NCBI RefSeq assembly: GCF_017313225.1
Contig: NZ_JAFLNE010000001.1
Span: forward strand, 434,001-498,000
Direction of reading: 5' to 3'
Origin: Allomuricauda sp. CAU 1633
Lineage (GTDB): Bacteria > Bacteroidota > Bacteroidia > Flavobacteriales > Flavobacteriaceae
DNA length: 64,000 nucleotides
Part shown: positions 1 to 7,932 of the stretch, in pieces
Position numbering within the stretch: the first letter of the stretch is position 1
Layout: each line of letters opens with the position of its first letter
The notes under the pieces: model-generated
The model's input: only the letters and a program-made list of their open reading frames with translations
Told to the model about the DNA's origin: nothing
Database searches by the model: none
Translations under genes and position numbers: made by a program

Positions 1-2190
1 GCCAGCTATGTGGGGCGGGGCTCTGAACCACGGGCATTGGATATTTCCCAAGATGTTTCCCTAGGGGCATTGATCATACCCTTGGAGGCCAATGAACTGG
101 ATGAGGTGGTTGTCACGTCACAGCGACCAAAGCTGCAAAGATTACCAGACAGACTGGTCTTTTCGGTTGAAAATACCGTCATTTCTCAGGGAACAACATG
201 GGATATTTTAAGAAGTACACCTGGCGTCATAGTAAACGATGATAGGTTGTTGGTGAGGGGAGAGGGTGCAAGGGTCTATCTTAATGGAAGGCAAGTTCAG
301 TTATCAGGTCAAGAAGTGCAAGATTTGTTACAGGGTCTTTCGGGAGTGAACATTAAATCGGTTGAGGTAATCATTAACCCGCCTGCCCAGTACGATGCCG
401 AAGGCGGCCCCATTTTAAATATCGTCACGAGCAAAAATATTATTCCCGGATATAAGGGAAGTATTAATGGAACCTATACCCAAGCGGTGTTTCCAAAATA
501 TAATTTGGGAACAAGCCATTACTATAAAACAGACAAGCTAAATCTATTTGCCAACTATTCTTTCAATCCGCAAAAAGAAATCTGGAAAACAGAGAAGGGC
601 ATCAATTTTATGGATGATGCCAATTCGGTTTTTTCGCGATGGGATACACGATATAACCAAATTAAAAGCACCCAATCCCATACCGGAAGCGTAATTATGG
701 ATTACGATTTTGATGACAACAACAGCATCAATTTGACTTCCAGTTTAATGTTCAACCCTGATCAAGAACAACAAACCCAGTTGAGCAATACCATGCAAAA
801 TGCCCAATATGAGTTGGATTCCACTTTTACCACCTTGAACAATACCACTATGGACAACACCAATGTGGCAGTTGATTTGAGTTATGTTCACAAATTAAAA
901 AAACCCGGGGCCCGACTGAGTTTTAACGGCCATTATACCTATTACAATGGAGAGTCATTTCAGAACTTGGCGTCCAATTATTTTGATTCCAGCGGGAGTT
1001 TTTTAAGGGATTTTGGTTTTGACTCTGATTCACAGCAAGACATTCAGATTTACACCGGGCAGATAGATTTTTCAACGCCCATGGGCAACGCTTCCATAGA
1101 AACAGGTGCCAAGATTTCTTCGATTGATTCTGAAAGTAATGTGGATTTTTTCAACTTTAATGGTACAAGCAATACCGTGGACTCAGCCCTATCTGATGAC
1201 TTCACGTATGATGAAAATGTGTATGCAGCCTATTTCAGTTTTGTAAAAAACTGGGAAAAATGGTCCATGAAAATGGGATTGCGGGGAGAACTTACCCAAG
1301 CAGAAGGGGTTTCGTTGACTTTGAACGAAACCAACACCCAAGATTTCTTTGAACCTTTTCCATCGTTGTATTTGCTTTATTCGCCATCGGATAAGCATAG
1401 CTTTTCCTTTGATTATGGTAGAAATGTGGATCGCCCCAAATACAACGACCTTAACCCATTCCGGTTTTTCTTCAATGAGAACGATTATGAAGAGGGCAAC
1501 CCAAGTTTAAGACCGAGCTTCAGCAACAATTTTAATTTCAACTATACACTTAACAGCGAATATTTCTTCGATGTGTATTATCGGGATAATGGCGCCAACA
1601 TAGCCTATTTGGTCTTTCAGGACAACGACAACCAAACCTTGGTGGAGCTCAAGCAAAATGTATTGGAGAGCACATCCTATGGATTGGACTTTACGCTGAG
1701 CAAAACCATTATACCCTCATGGTTTTTGTATGCCTACACCTCACTTTTTCATGAGGAAGAAACCTTTTTGGCCGTTGAAAGCGGAAACGTGGAATACACC
1801 AATGAAGTGGATGGGGTCTATGGCTACTTGGCCAATTATTTGACGCTTTCCAAGGATGGAAGCCTCACCGGCGAGGTGACCATGACCTATATTTCCAATT
1901 TTTTGTTTGGTTCATACATTTCTGATGAACAGTTGAACCTTACTTTGGGATTACGAAAATCCTTGTTCAACAACAGGGCTGTTGTTTCCATAGCTGCAGA
2001 GGATCTTTTGGAAAAATGGGTTCCTACCTATACTTCAAGGTATCTCAATCAGGATAATTTTTATCGAAGACGGGCAGAAACCCAGTTTATCAGGGTAGGG
2101 TTTACCTATAATTTTGGAAATTTCAGGTTGCAGGATAATCAGCGCAACATCGATAAAAAGGAACGAGATCGACTTGAAGCCGAAGAGTAA
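1..2190 (+). CDS. Outer-membrane beta-barrel (TonB-dependent receptor-like) protein, 5' truncated
   Basis: The reading frame is open to the first base of the window, so the gene is partial; the GTG at 10 is only the first possible start inside the window. The visible part begins at the end of a CarboxypepD_reg-like N-terminal domain and runs into a TonB-box-like LDEVVV segment. A plug-like region follows (VFSVENT, DILRSTPGV, VRGEGARVYLNGR, VEVIINPPAQYDAEGGPILNIVT), then about 570 residues rich in alternating aromatic strands ending in a typical barrel terminus (FIRVGFTYNFG). This matches the Bacteroidota outer-membrane beta-barrel family related to TonB receptors. Substrate is unknown, and no SusD partner follows. 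The short charged tail after the last strand (NIDKKERDRLEAEE) is normal for the family. Family assignment is firm, function is not. Confidence 0.85.
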   Translation, partial: ASYVGRGSEPRALDISQDVSLGALIIPLEANELDEVVVTSQRPKLQRLPDRLVFSVENTVISQGTTWDILRSTPGVIVNDDRLLVRGEGARVYLNGRQVQLSGQEVQDLLQGLSGVNIKSVEVIINPPAQYDAEGGPILNIVTSKNIIPGYKGSINGTYTQAVFPKYNLGTSHYYKTDKLNLFANYSFNPQKEIWKTEKGINFMDDANSVFSRWDTRYNQIKSTQSHTGSVIMDYDFDDNNSINLTSSLMFNPDQEQQTQLSNTMQNAQYELDSTFTTLNNTTMDNTNVAVDLSYVHKLKKPGARLSFNGHYTYYNGESFQNLASNYFDSSGSFLRDFGFDSDSQQDIQIYTGQIDFSTPMGNASIETGAKISSIDSESNVDFFNFNGTSNTVDSALSDDFTYDENVYAAYFSFVKNWEKWSMKMGLRGELTQAEGVSLTLNETNTQDFFEPFPSLYLLYSPSDKHSFSFDYGRNVDRPKYNDLNPFRFFFNENDYEEGNPSLRPSFSNNFNFNYTLNSEYFFDVYYRDNGANIAYLVFQDNDNQTLVELKQNVLESTSYGLDFTLSKTIIPSWFLYAYTSLFHEEETFLAVESGNVEYTNEVDGVYGYLANYLTLSKDGSLTGEVTMTYISNFLFGSYISDEQLNLTLGLRKSLFNNRAVVSIAAEDLLEKWVPTYTSRYLNQDNFYRRRAETQFIRVGFTYNFGNFRLQDNQRNIDKKERDRLEAEE

Positions 2191-2194
2191 TGCC

Positions 2195-2221
2195 TTGATT
2201 ATCGGGTATTTTGTACTTTTG
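2195..2221 (+). promoter_or_regulatory. Bacteroidota-type promoter of dusB
   Basis: TACTTTTG at 2214-2221 matches the TAnnTTTG -7 element. A TTG at 2195-2197 lies 16 nt upstream, slightly short of the usual 17-23. The expected transcript start is about 2227-2229, giving a leader of only about 12 nt before the TTG start codon of dusB. Confidence 0.55.
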
Positions 2222-2239
2222 CAATCCAAAAAATAAGAT

Positions 2240-3232
2240 TTGCCTAAAATTGGAAACATAGAACTTCCTGATTTTCCATTGTTGCTTGCCCCAATGGAAG
2301 ATGTGAGCGACCCTCCTTTTCGTGCTTTGTGCAAGGAACAGGGGGCAGATGTGGTATATACGGAGTTCATTTCTTCAGAAGGATTGATCAGGGATGCCGC
2401 TAAAAGTGTCATTAAACTGGACATTTACGAAAAGGAACGTCCCGTGGGTATCCAAATTTTTGGTGCTGAGCTGGATTCCATGTTGCAAGCCGTGGACATT
2501 GTTGAAAAATCCAACCCAGATATCATTGACATCAATTTTGGTTGTCCGGTTAAAAAAGTGGTGTGCAAAAATGCAGGGGCTGGGATTCTTCGTGATATTC
2601 CCTTGATGGTGAAACTGACGGAGGAAATGGTAAAGCGGACAAAACTTCCTGTCACCGTTAAGACCCGCTTGGGCTGGGATTCCGATTCTATCAAAATTGT
2701 TGAGGTTGCAGAGCGATTGCAGGATGTGGGGATTGAAGCCATTTCTATCCACGGGCGAACCCGGGTGCAGATGTACAAGGGTGAAGCCGATTGGAAGCCC
2801 ATTGCTGAAGTTAAGAACAACCAAAGAATGCATATTCCGGTATTTGGCAATGGTGATGTGGACACGCCGGAAGCCGCTGTTAAAATGCGTGACGAATACG
2901 GTTTGGATGGCGCTATGATTGGACGAGCGAGTATTGGCAATCCATGGTTTTTCAAAGAGGTAAAACACTACTTTAAAACGGGCCAACACTTAAGCCCTCC
3001 CACCATGGAAGAACGTGTTGAGGCTGCTCGACGTCATTTGCAAATGGCCATTGATTGGAAAGGTGAAAAATTAGGGGTTTTTGAAACCAGAAGACACTAC
3101 ACCAACTATTTTAAAGGGATTCCACACTTCAAGGAGTACCGTATGAAAATGGTGACCAGTGATGACGCTGCCAATGTTTTTGCTGCCTTTGATGAGGTAT
3201 TGGAAAAATTTGGAGACTTCCAATTCGCTTAG
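2240..3232 (+). CDS. dusB: tRNA-dihydrouridine synthase B
   Basis: A flavoprotein that reduces uridine to dihydrouridine in the D-loop of tRNA with NADPH. The 330-residue TIM barrel is full length for DusB. It begins LPDFPLLLAPMEDVSDPPFR (flavin-binding barrel start), has the active-site segment INFGCPVKKVVCKNAGAG with the catalytic Cys, then VTVKTRLGW, ISIHGRTR, and GNGDVDTPEAA with GAMIGRASIGNPW near the phosphate site. Start: a stop codon (TAA at 2234-2236) lies in frame just upstream, so the TTG at 2240 is the only start that keeps the conserved N-terminus. The 3' end overlaps the convergent permease gene by 4 nt. Family assignment is secure. Confidence 0.95.
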   Translation: MPKIGNIELPDFPLLLAPMEDVSDPPFRALCKEQGADVVYTEFISSEGLIRDAAKSVIKLDIYEKERPVGIQIFGAELDSMLQAVDIVEKSNPDIIDINFGCPVKKVVCKNAGAGILRDIPLMVKLTEEMVKRTKLPVTVKTRLGWDSDSIKIVEVAERLQDVGIEAISIHGRTRVQMYKGEADWKPIAEVKNNQRMHIPVFGNGDVDTPEAAVKMRDEYGLDGAMIGRASIGNPWFFKEVKHYFKTGQHLSPPTMEERVEAARRHLQMAIDWKGEKLGVFETRRHYTNYFKGIPHFKEYRMKMVTSDDAANVFAAFDEVLEKFGDFQFA

Positions 3233-4428
3233 TTCATAATCAACTTTTTGGTAATACGACTACTCGCAATTTTGGAGGAAATAAAACCCAAGACTACGAT
3301 CGTGGCCAATACCAATAGTACGTTCATGATGTTGTATTCTACTGGATACGCCAAGGATGGCGTGATTTTCAACCAACTGAATGCCAATTGCGAAGCAATC
3401 AACAAAGAACCTATCAAAACTCCAATAAGGCCACCCAAAGAAGTCACCAAAAGGCCTTGGATAAAATAAATCCTTCGCAATTCTTTAAGGGTTGTTCCCA
3501 AACTGAACAGTGTTTTTGAATTCTGTTGTTTGTCCAAAATCATCATGATAATAGCCCCGACCACATTAAAAAGAGCAATAATCAACACCAAAGTAAAAAT
3601 GAGATAAGTCGCCAAATTTTCTGTTTTCAGCATACGGTGTAGGGTGCTGTTCTGCTCTTGTCGGGTCAACACAAAAACTTTATTCCCTAAAATGGTGTTG
3701 ATGGAGGCTTTCACCTCATCAACGGAAGCTCCTTCATTCAATTTAAAGTTGATGCCCGAGATTTGTGTACTGTCACGTTCCAATAACTCCTGGACCAATG
3801 GGAGCTGCGCAAAAACATACTTTTTATCCAGATTTTCTTCCACAGCATACACACCACTCAACACCAAAGAAAGTTGGTTGTAGGGTTGCCCCTGCTGAGC
3901 AAGAGAGCCCTTACCCGGTTTGGGCACCAAAACCGTCATGGGGTTTCTGTAATTGTCAATGGGCACACCAAGCTGGTTGTAGATACCAATGCCCATGACC
4001 CCGTTGTATTCCATTTCACCCCAATTGCCAAAATAAAGGGTACTGTCCACACCGGTTACCGCTCTATAATTTTCGTCTATTCCTTTAATATAAGCGATGC
4101 AGCTTTTTTCCTTGAAGGTGAGATAGGCCCTTTCCTCCAGCTCCTTGGAATAATTGGCTAAGCCAGAAACCGAATTTAGAGCAGTTTCATCATCGGGGGA
4201 AATGGAAAAGTACTTCCCAGTTGTAGGCAAAGCCTTGAGATCAGGATCAAAGGTGTTGGAAAAAGAGAGACTAAAGGTTTTTAGCCCAGCAAAGGCCGAA
4301 AGCACAATAAATAAGGCGGCAGACCCGATGACAATCACCAAAAAAGTGATGAAATTGATGATGTTTACCGCATTTTGATTGCTCTTTGAGCGCAGATAAC
4401 GTTTAGCGATATACAGCGGAAAGTTCAA
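3229..4428 (-). CDS. LolC/LolE-type ABC transporter permease (FtsX family)
   Basis: An inner-membrane permease of the lipoprotein-release (Lol) type, about 400 residues with four transmembrane segments. One is at residues 24-46, a periplasmic domain of about 220 residues follows, and three are in the last 130 residues. The N-terminus (FPLYIAKRYLRSKSNQNAVN) and FITFLVIVIGSAALFIVLSAF are typical of LolC/E. No ATPase gene is adjacent, so the LolD partner must lie elsewhere. The start is inferred to be TTG at 4428: an in-frame stop lies at 4447-4449, and the TTG comes 2 nt after the rbfA stop, which indicates translational coupling in an rbfA-permease operon. Confidence 0.85.
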   Translation of the reverse strand: MNFPLYIAKRYLRSKSNQNAVNIINFITFLVIVIGSAALFIVLSAFAGLKTFSLSFSNTFDPDLKALPTTGKYFSISPDDETALNSVSGLANYSKELEERAYLTFKEKSCIAYIKGIDENYRAVTGVDSTLYFGNWGEMEYNGVMGIGIYNQLGVPIDNYRNPMTVLVPKPGKGSLAQQGQPYNQLSLVLSGVYAVEENLDKKYVFAQLPLVQELLERDSTQISGINFKLNEGASVDEVKASINTILGNKVFVLTRQEQNSTLHRMLKTENLATYLIFTLVLIIALFNVVGAIIMMILDKQQNSKTLFSLGTTLKELRRIYFIQGLLVTSLGGLIGVLIGSLLIASQLAFSWLKITPSLAYPVEYNIMNVLLVLATIVVLGFISSKIASSRITKKLIMN

Positions 4429-4430
4429 AA

Positions 4431-4826
4431 TCAGGATTTCTTTCGTTTATCAAGTAAGTCTCGATTTTCAATGGGATTTTCTTCACCTTTGAGTGATTTT
4501 TCAATATTGTCGATATATTCCAAGGAATCGTCCAGATAAAAATTGAGTTCGGGCACCCTGCGCAATTGGTGCTTGGTACGTTGGGCCAAGTCATACCGAA
4601 TAGCCACCTGATTGGCTTTAATGCCATCCAGCAATTCTTTGGCATTTTTGTTGGGAAAAATACTCACGTACACTTTGGCTATGGATAAATCCGTGGTAAC
4701 AGAGACTTTAGTAACTGATATCAAAGTTCCCTTAAGTCCACCATCCGTTGCCGCCCGTTGCAGGATATCCGCCAAGTCTTGTTGGATGATTCCCGCTATT
4801 TTCTTTTGCCGTTGTGTTTCCTCCAT
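4431..4826 (-). CDS. rbfA: 30S ribosome-binding factor RbfA
   Basis: A cold-shock/late-assembly factor that binds the 30S subunit and aids 16S rRNA 5'-end maturation. From the ATG at 4826 the protein is 131 residues: ETQRQKKIAGIIQQDLADIL is the conserved first helix, followed by TLISVTKVSVTTDLSIAKVYVSIFP and RYDLAQRTKHQLRRVPELNFYLDDS with the KH-like core. The frame can be extended to 4916, but that adds 30 unrelated residues and crosses the -7 box at 4831-4838, so 4826 is preferred. The gene is followed 2 nt later by the Lol-type permease. Confidence 0.93.
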   Translation of the reverse strand: MEETQRQKKIAGIIQQDLADILQRAATDGGLKGTLISVTKVSVTTDLSIAKVYVSIFPNKNAKELLDGIKANQVAIRYDLAQRTKHQLRRVPELNFYLDDSLEYIDNIEKSLKGEENPIENRDLLDKRKKS

Positions 4827-4830
4827 ATTG

Positions 4831-4838
4831 CAAAAATA
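4831..4838 (-). promoter_or_regulatory. -7 promoter element of rbfA, very close to its start codon
   Basis: Read on the minus strand this is TATTTTTG followed by CA, matching TAnnTTTG. Its last base is only 4 nt from the A of the rbfA ATG. If transcription starts 5-7 nt after the box, the mRNA would be leaderless or nearly so. Confidence 0.5.
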
Positions 4839-4931
4839 AGCGAAATACTGACTAACCTCATGATATGGTGTCCTTTCAGTGTGTAATTTAGGGGACAAGA
4901 AAGTCATTCGAGCCAAAAAAAAAGGAATCTA

Positions 4932-5339
4932 ATGGACAAAATTGAACATATAGGGATAGCCGTAAAGGATTTGGAAGCATCGAACAGTTTGTTCGCCAAA
5001 CTTCTGGGCGTTCCACATTATAAAACAGAAGAAGTGGCATCAGAAGGGGTAAAGACCTCGTTTTTTAAATCGGGGCCCAATAAGATAGAACTTTTGGAAG
5101 CCACCAACCCAGAAAGCCCCATTGCCAAGTTTTTGGAAAAGAAAGGCGAGGGCATTCACCACATTGCTTTTGCGGTGGATGACATTGTTGCAGAAATCGC
5201 TAGATTGAGCGAAGAAGGGTTTGTTGTCTTAAACGAAACGCCCAAAAAAGGGGCAGATAATAAACTGGTGGCCTTCTTGCATCCCAAGGGCACCAACGGG
5301 GTGCTGGTGGAGCTTTGTCAGGAAATAAAAGCGGGGTAG
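4932..5339 (+). CDS. mce: Methylmalonyl-CoA epimerase
   Basis: Interconverts (R)- and (S)-methylmalonyl-CoA between propionyl-CoA metabolism and the methylmalonyl-CoA mutase. It is a 135-residue vicinal-oxygen-chelate fold. The metal ligands sit in the expected places: His in KIEHIGIAV, Glu in KIELLEAT, His in GIHHIAFAVDD and Glu in GVLVELCQ. Length is standard. It stands alone between the divergent rbfA operon and the tRNA gene. Confidence 0.93.
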   Translation: MDKIEHIGIAVKDLEASNSLFAKLLGVPHYKTEEVASEGVKTSFFKSGPNKIELLEATNPESPIAKFLEKKGEGIHHIAFAVDDIVAEIARLSEEGFVVLNETPKKGADNKLVAFLHPKGTNGVLVELCQEIKAG

Positions 5340-5352
5340 CGGCGTTAAAACC

Positions 5353-5383
5353 TTGCGGTAAAGCAAAATAAACACTAATATTG
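5353..5383 (+). promoter_or_regulatory. Promoter of the tRNA gene
   Basis: TTG at 5353-5355, 20 nt spacing, then TAATATTG at 5376-5383 (one mismatch to TAnnTTTG) followed by CA. The box ends 15 nt before the mature tRNA 5' end, a fitting distance for a short 5' leader removed by RNase P. Confidence 0.5.
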
Positions 5384-5398
5384 CATCCGCAAAAATTC

Positions 5399-5472
5399 GG
5401 TCCTATAGCTCAGTTGGTTAGAGCACCTGACTCATAATCAGGTGGTCCCTGGTTCGAGCCCAGGTGGGACCA
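5399..5472 (+). tRNA. tRNA with CAT anticodon (Ile2, lysidine-type, or elongator Met)
   Basis: A 74-nt cloverleaf. Acceptor GGTCCTA pairs with TGGGACC, the D arm is GCTCAGTTGGTTAGAGC, and the anticodon stem CCTGA/TCAGG carries loop CTCATAA (anticodon CAT). The T arm is CCTGG-TTCGAGC-CCAGG and the discriminator is A. The 3' CCA is not encoded. The GTTGGTTA D-loop and normal first base pair exclude an initiator tRNA, which would have an unpaired position 1. Base pairs C4-G69 and C5-G68 are those E. coli TilS requires in tRNA-Ile2, and elongator tRNA-Met of E. coli lacks them. I therefore lean towards tRNA-Ile2 read as k2C-AU, but the sequence alone cannot settle it. Confidence 0.95.
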
Positions 5473-5475
5473 CTT

Positions 5476-5513
5476 AAAACCCTTCTAAGTTGATAATTTG
5501 GAAGGGTTTTTTT
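5476..5513 (+). terminator. Rho-independent terminator after the tRNA
   Basis: A 10-bp stem, AAAACCCTTC (5476-5485) with GAAGGGTTTT (5501-5510), has a 15-nt loop and runs into a T tract ending at 5513. It begins 3 nt after the tRNA 3' end. Confidence 0.85.
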
Positions 5514-5554
5514 ATTTCTCTAAAATAATGGTATTGACTAAAACGCTCGGTTAA

Positions 5555-5566
5555 AAGATTAATCTT
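5555..5566. promoter_or_regulatory. 12-bp palindrome upstream of the Gfo/Idh gene
   Basis: AAGATTAATCTT is a perfect palindrome located 23 nt before the start codon of the oxidoreductase. It could be an operator, but the region is AT-rich and the site is short, so chance is possible. Confidence 0.3.
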
Positions 5567-5589
5567 AAATTGAAGGTTAAAAATCAACC

Positions 5590-6969
5590 ATGAGCAATAA
5601 CCAGCCCAAGCCATTTTATATTAATCGAAGAAATTTTTTAAAAGGATCTACTGCGGCCCTGGCCTTATCATCATTTGGAGCTTACGGACTGGATATAATG
5701 TATTCTCCAAGAAAAATAAGGGTTGGCCTTATCGGGTGTGGGTGGTATGGAAAAAGTGATTTATTCAAACTGATTCAGGTGGCCAATGTTGAAGTGGTTT
5801 CGCTATGCGATGTGGACCGCAATTATTTGGAGGAAGCCGCAAAACTGGTTTCAGAACGACAGAAATCCGGTAAAAAACCACGTTTATACAAAGATTACCG
5901 CACAATGTTGGCCGAAAAGGATTTGGATATTGTGCTTATCGGTTCTCCAGACCACTGGCATGCGCTTCAAGCCATTGAGGCCATGGAAGCCGGAGCACAT
6001 TTGTATTTGCAAAAACCCATAAGCCTTGATGTTTTGGAAGGCGAAGCTATTTTGGCCACCGCTCGAAAATTGGGAAAGAAGGTTCAAATAGGGACACAAC
6101 GCAGAAGCACTCCACACTTGGTTGAGGGCAAGAAAAATATTATTGAAGCCGGATTGTTGGGCAAAATATCCCATGTGGATATGTGCTGTTATTACCACAT
6201 GCGATGGAATGCGAATCCACCATTTCAGGAAATCCCTGATTATTTCGATTATGATTTGTGGTCCGGGCCCGCTTCCATGCGACCCTTTGTGGGTGTTCCA
6301 CACCGAACTTGGCGTGCTTTTATGGAATATGGAAACGGGATTGTGGGCGATATGTGCGTCCACATGTTGGATACCGTGCGTTGGATGCTGGGACTGGGAT
6401 GGCCCAAGAAGGTGAGCTCTACCGGGGGAATTTATGTGCAAAAAGACTCCATCGCCAATATTTCGGATACGCAAACTGCGGTATTTGAGTTTGATGAGCT
6501 GAATTGCATTTGGCAGCACCGCAGTTGGGGAACCCCTCCAGACCCTGAATATCCCTGGGCCTTTTTTATTTATGGCGAAAAAGGAACCTTAAAGGGAAGC
6601 GTTTATAAGTACGAGTTTATTCCAAATGATGGGGGTAAAACCATCAAAATGGATGCGCTGTATGAACGGGAGCAGTTTCCGGAAGATTTAAAGGAAAAAG
6701 ACATTGAATTGCATACGGCTCCGGCTACAAGGGCCCACATGTTGGATTTACTGGCTGCCATTGAAAACGATACCCTCCCCGTGGCCGATGTGGAAGAAGG
6801 GCATATTTCAACCGCAAGTTGCATCATGGCTAATCTTTCCATGGATTTGAAACGCCCCTTGATTTACAATCCTCAACAAAGAATCATTGTTGATGACCCT
6901 GAAGCCACAGCATTATTAAAGCGGGAGTATCGAGGATCATGGCAGCATCCTTCGGAATACATGCTATGA
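5590..6969 (+). CDS. Tat-exported Gfo/Idh/MocA family oxidoreductase
   Basis: A 459-residue NAD(P)-dependent sugar or cyclitol oxidoreductase with a twin-arginine signal: INRRNFLKGSTAALALSSFG at residues 11-30 carries RR followed by FLK. The Rossmann fold starts at residue 43 with VGLIGCGWYGKSDL. The family active-site motif appears as LQKPISL near residue 140, with Gln in place of the more usual Glu of EKP. Later come GNGIVGDMCVHMLDTVRWMLG (catalytic-region His) and the C-terminal beta-sheet domain. Such secreted paralogues are common in Bacteroidota glycan loci and their substrates are mostly unknown. It precedes the AraC gene by 87 nt in the same direction, which suggests co-regulation; whether it belongs to the mannan locus is uncertain. 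Confidence 0.88.
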   Translation: MSNNQPKPFYINRRNFLKGSTAALALSSFGAYGLDIMYSPRKIRVGLIGCGWYGKSDLFKLIQVANVEVVSLCDVDRNYLEEAAKLVSERQKSGKKPRLYKDYRTMLAEKDLDIVLIGSPDHWHALQAIEAMEAGAHLYLQKPISLDVLEGEAILATARKLGKKVQIGTQRRSTPHLVEGKKNIIEAGLLGKISHVDMCCYYHMRWNANPPFQEIPDYFDYDLWSGPASMRPFVGVPHRTWRAFMEYGNGIVGDMCVHMLDTVRWMLGLGWPKKVSSTGGIYVQKDSIANISDTQTAVFEFDELNCIWQHRSWGTPPDPEYPWAFFIYGEKGTLKGSVYKYEFIPNDGGKTIKMDALYEREQFPEDLKEKDIELHTAPATRAHMLDLLAAIENDTLPVADVEEGHISTASCIMANLSMDLKRPLIYNPQQRIIVDDPEATALLKREYRGSWQHPSEYML

Positions 6970-6995
6970 TTTCCCTGCCCACTTTTTTATCAAAA

Positions 6996-7003
6996 TACAT
7001 TTG
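6996..7003 (+). promoter_or_regulatory. -7 element of the AraC regulator gene
   Basis: TACATTTG matches TAnnTTTG exactly and predicts a transcript start near 7009. This lies downstream of the alternative GTG start at 7003 and supports the ATG at 7057 as the true start. No clear TTG is seen at the expected -33 position. Confidence 0.45.
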
Positions 7004-7056
7004 TGTATCTTGTTTTTGCCTTGGTTTTTACATTCGGGGCATATCATTTTTCTGCA

Positions 7057-7932
7057 ATGAACAAGAATATACACAGGGAAATTACACCATTGTCTCAAGA
7101 CGATAGTTTTTTGGTTTTTGACAGGGTTAAGAAGCATTTTGATTTTCCAATACATTTTCATCCTGAATATGAACTGAACTTTATTTGGAATGGCAAAGGT
7201 GTTCGAAGAGTGGTTGGGGACAGCATGGAGGAAATTGACAATATAGAGCTTGTTTTGGTTGGGCCCAATTTGGAACATGGTTGGGAAACGTACAATTGCA
7301 AGAGCAACAAAATTTACGAGATTACGATTCAGTTCCATAATGACCTGTTTGATGAGAAATTGCTTTCCAGGCGTATTTTTAAATCCATCAAAGAAATGCT
7401 GCACCGCTCCAATAGGGGCATTCTTTTTTCGCGCAAGATTTCCAAAGATTTGAAGACAAGAATCATGGCACTTTCAAAGATTGACAGCATGGATTATTTC
7501 ATGGAATTGCTGTCCATTTTACAAGACTTGGCCAATTCACGCAACCAAAGGCAGTTGTCCACCTACAGTTCTTCCATCAATGATGTATTTGAGAACAGCG
7601 ACCGCATAAAAATGGTGTACGATTTTATCCATCAAAATTTTGAACGGAAAATTACCCTTGCCGAAATTTCAGAATTGGTGAACATGAGTCCGGGAACGTT
7701 CAACAGGTTCATAAAAAAACGCACAGGGCGAACGTTTATAGAATATACCAATGAAACCCGGATTAGTTATGCGTCTAGATGGTTGATAGAATCCAACATG
7801 AATGTTTCTGAAATTAGCTATAAGTGCGGCTTCAACAACATTGCCAATTTCAACAGGATCTTCAAAAAGATTAAGAAATGTACTCCCAGTGAGTTCAAAG
7901 AAAAGTTTGAAGGCATAAAAAAAGTGCTTTAA
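7057..7932 (+). CDS. AraC-family transcriptional regulator
   Basis: A cytoplasmic sugar-responsive type activator of 291 residues from the ATG at 7057. The longer GTG reading at 7003 adds a hydrophobic stretch that overlaps a promoter box. The N-terminal half is a cupin-like ligand domain: FPIHFHPEYELNFIWNGKGVRRVVGD and LVLVGPNLEHGWE match AraC cupin strands. The C-terminal 100 residues form the double helix-turn-helix: ITLAEISELVNMSPGTFNRF with GRTFIEYTNETRISYASRWL, then VSEISYKCGFNNIANFNRIFKK. It converges with the epimerase gene (4-nt overlap of stops). Lying at the edge of the mannan locus, which has no hybrid two-component regulator, it is the only regulator candidate in sight for those genes. 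Confidence 0.92.
   Translation: MNKNIHREITPLSQDDSFLVFDRVKKHFDFPIHFHPEYELNFIWNGKGVRRVVGDSMEEIDNIELVLVGPNLEHGWETYNCKSNKIYEITIQFHNDLFDEKLLSRRIFKSIKEMLHRSNRGILFSRKISKDLKTRIMALSKIDSMDYFMELLSILQDLANSRNQRQLSTYSSSINDVFENSDRIKMVYDFIHQNFERKITLAEISELVNMSPGTFNRFIKKRTGRTFIEYTNETRISYASRWLIESNMNVSEISYKCGFNNIANFNRIFKKIKKCTPSEFKEKFEGIKKVL

Noticed and set aside
2375..2989. 200-codon open frame antisense to dusB
   Set aside because: It lies opposite a well-conserved gene, has no recognisable domain and has composition typical of a shadow frame.
4827..4916. Extended N-terminus of RbfA starting at 4916
   Set aside because: The extra 30 residues match nothing in RbfA and the extension crosses a -7 promoter box.
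7003..7056. Longer GTG start for the AraC regulator
   Set aside because: It overlaps the -7 box at 6996-7003, and the added residues are a hydrophobic stretch foreign to the family.
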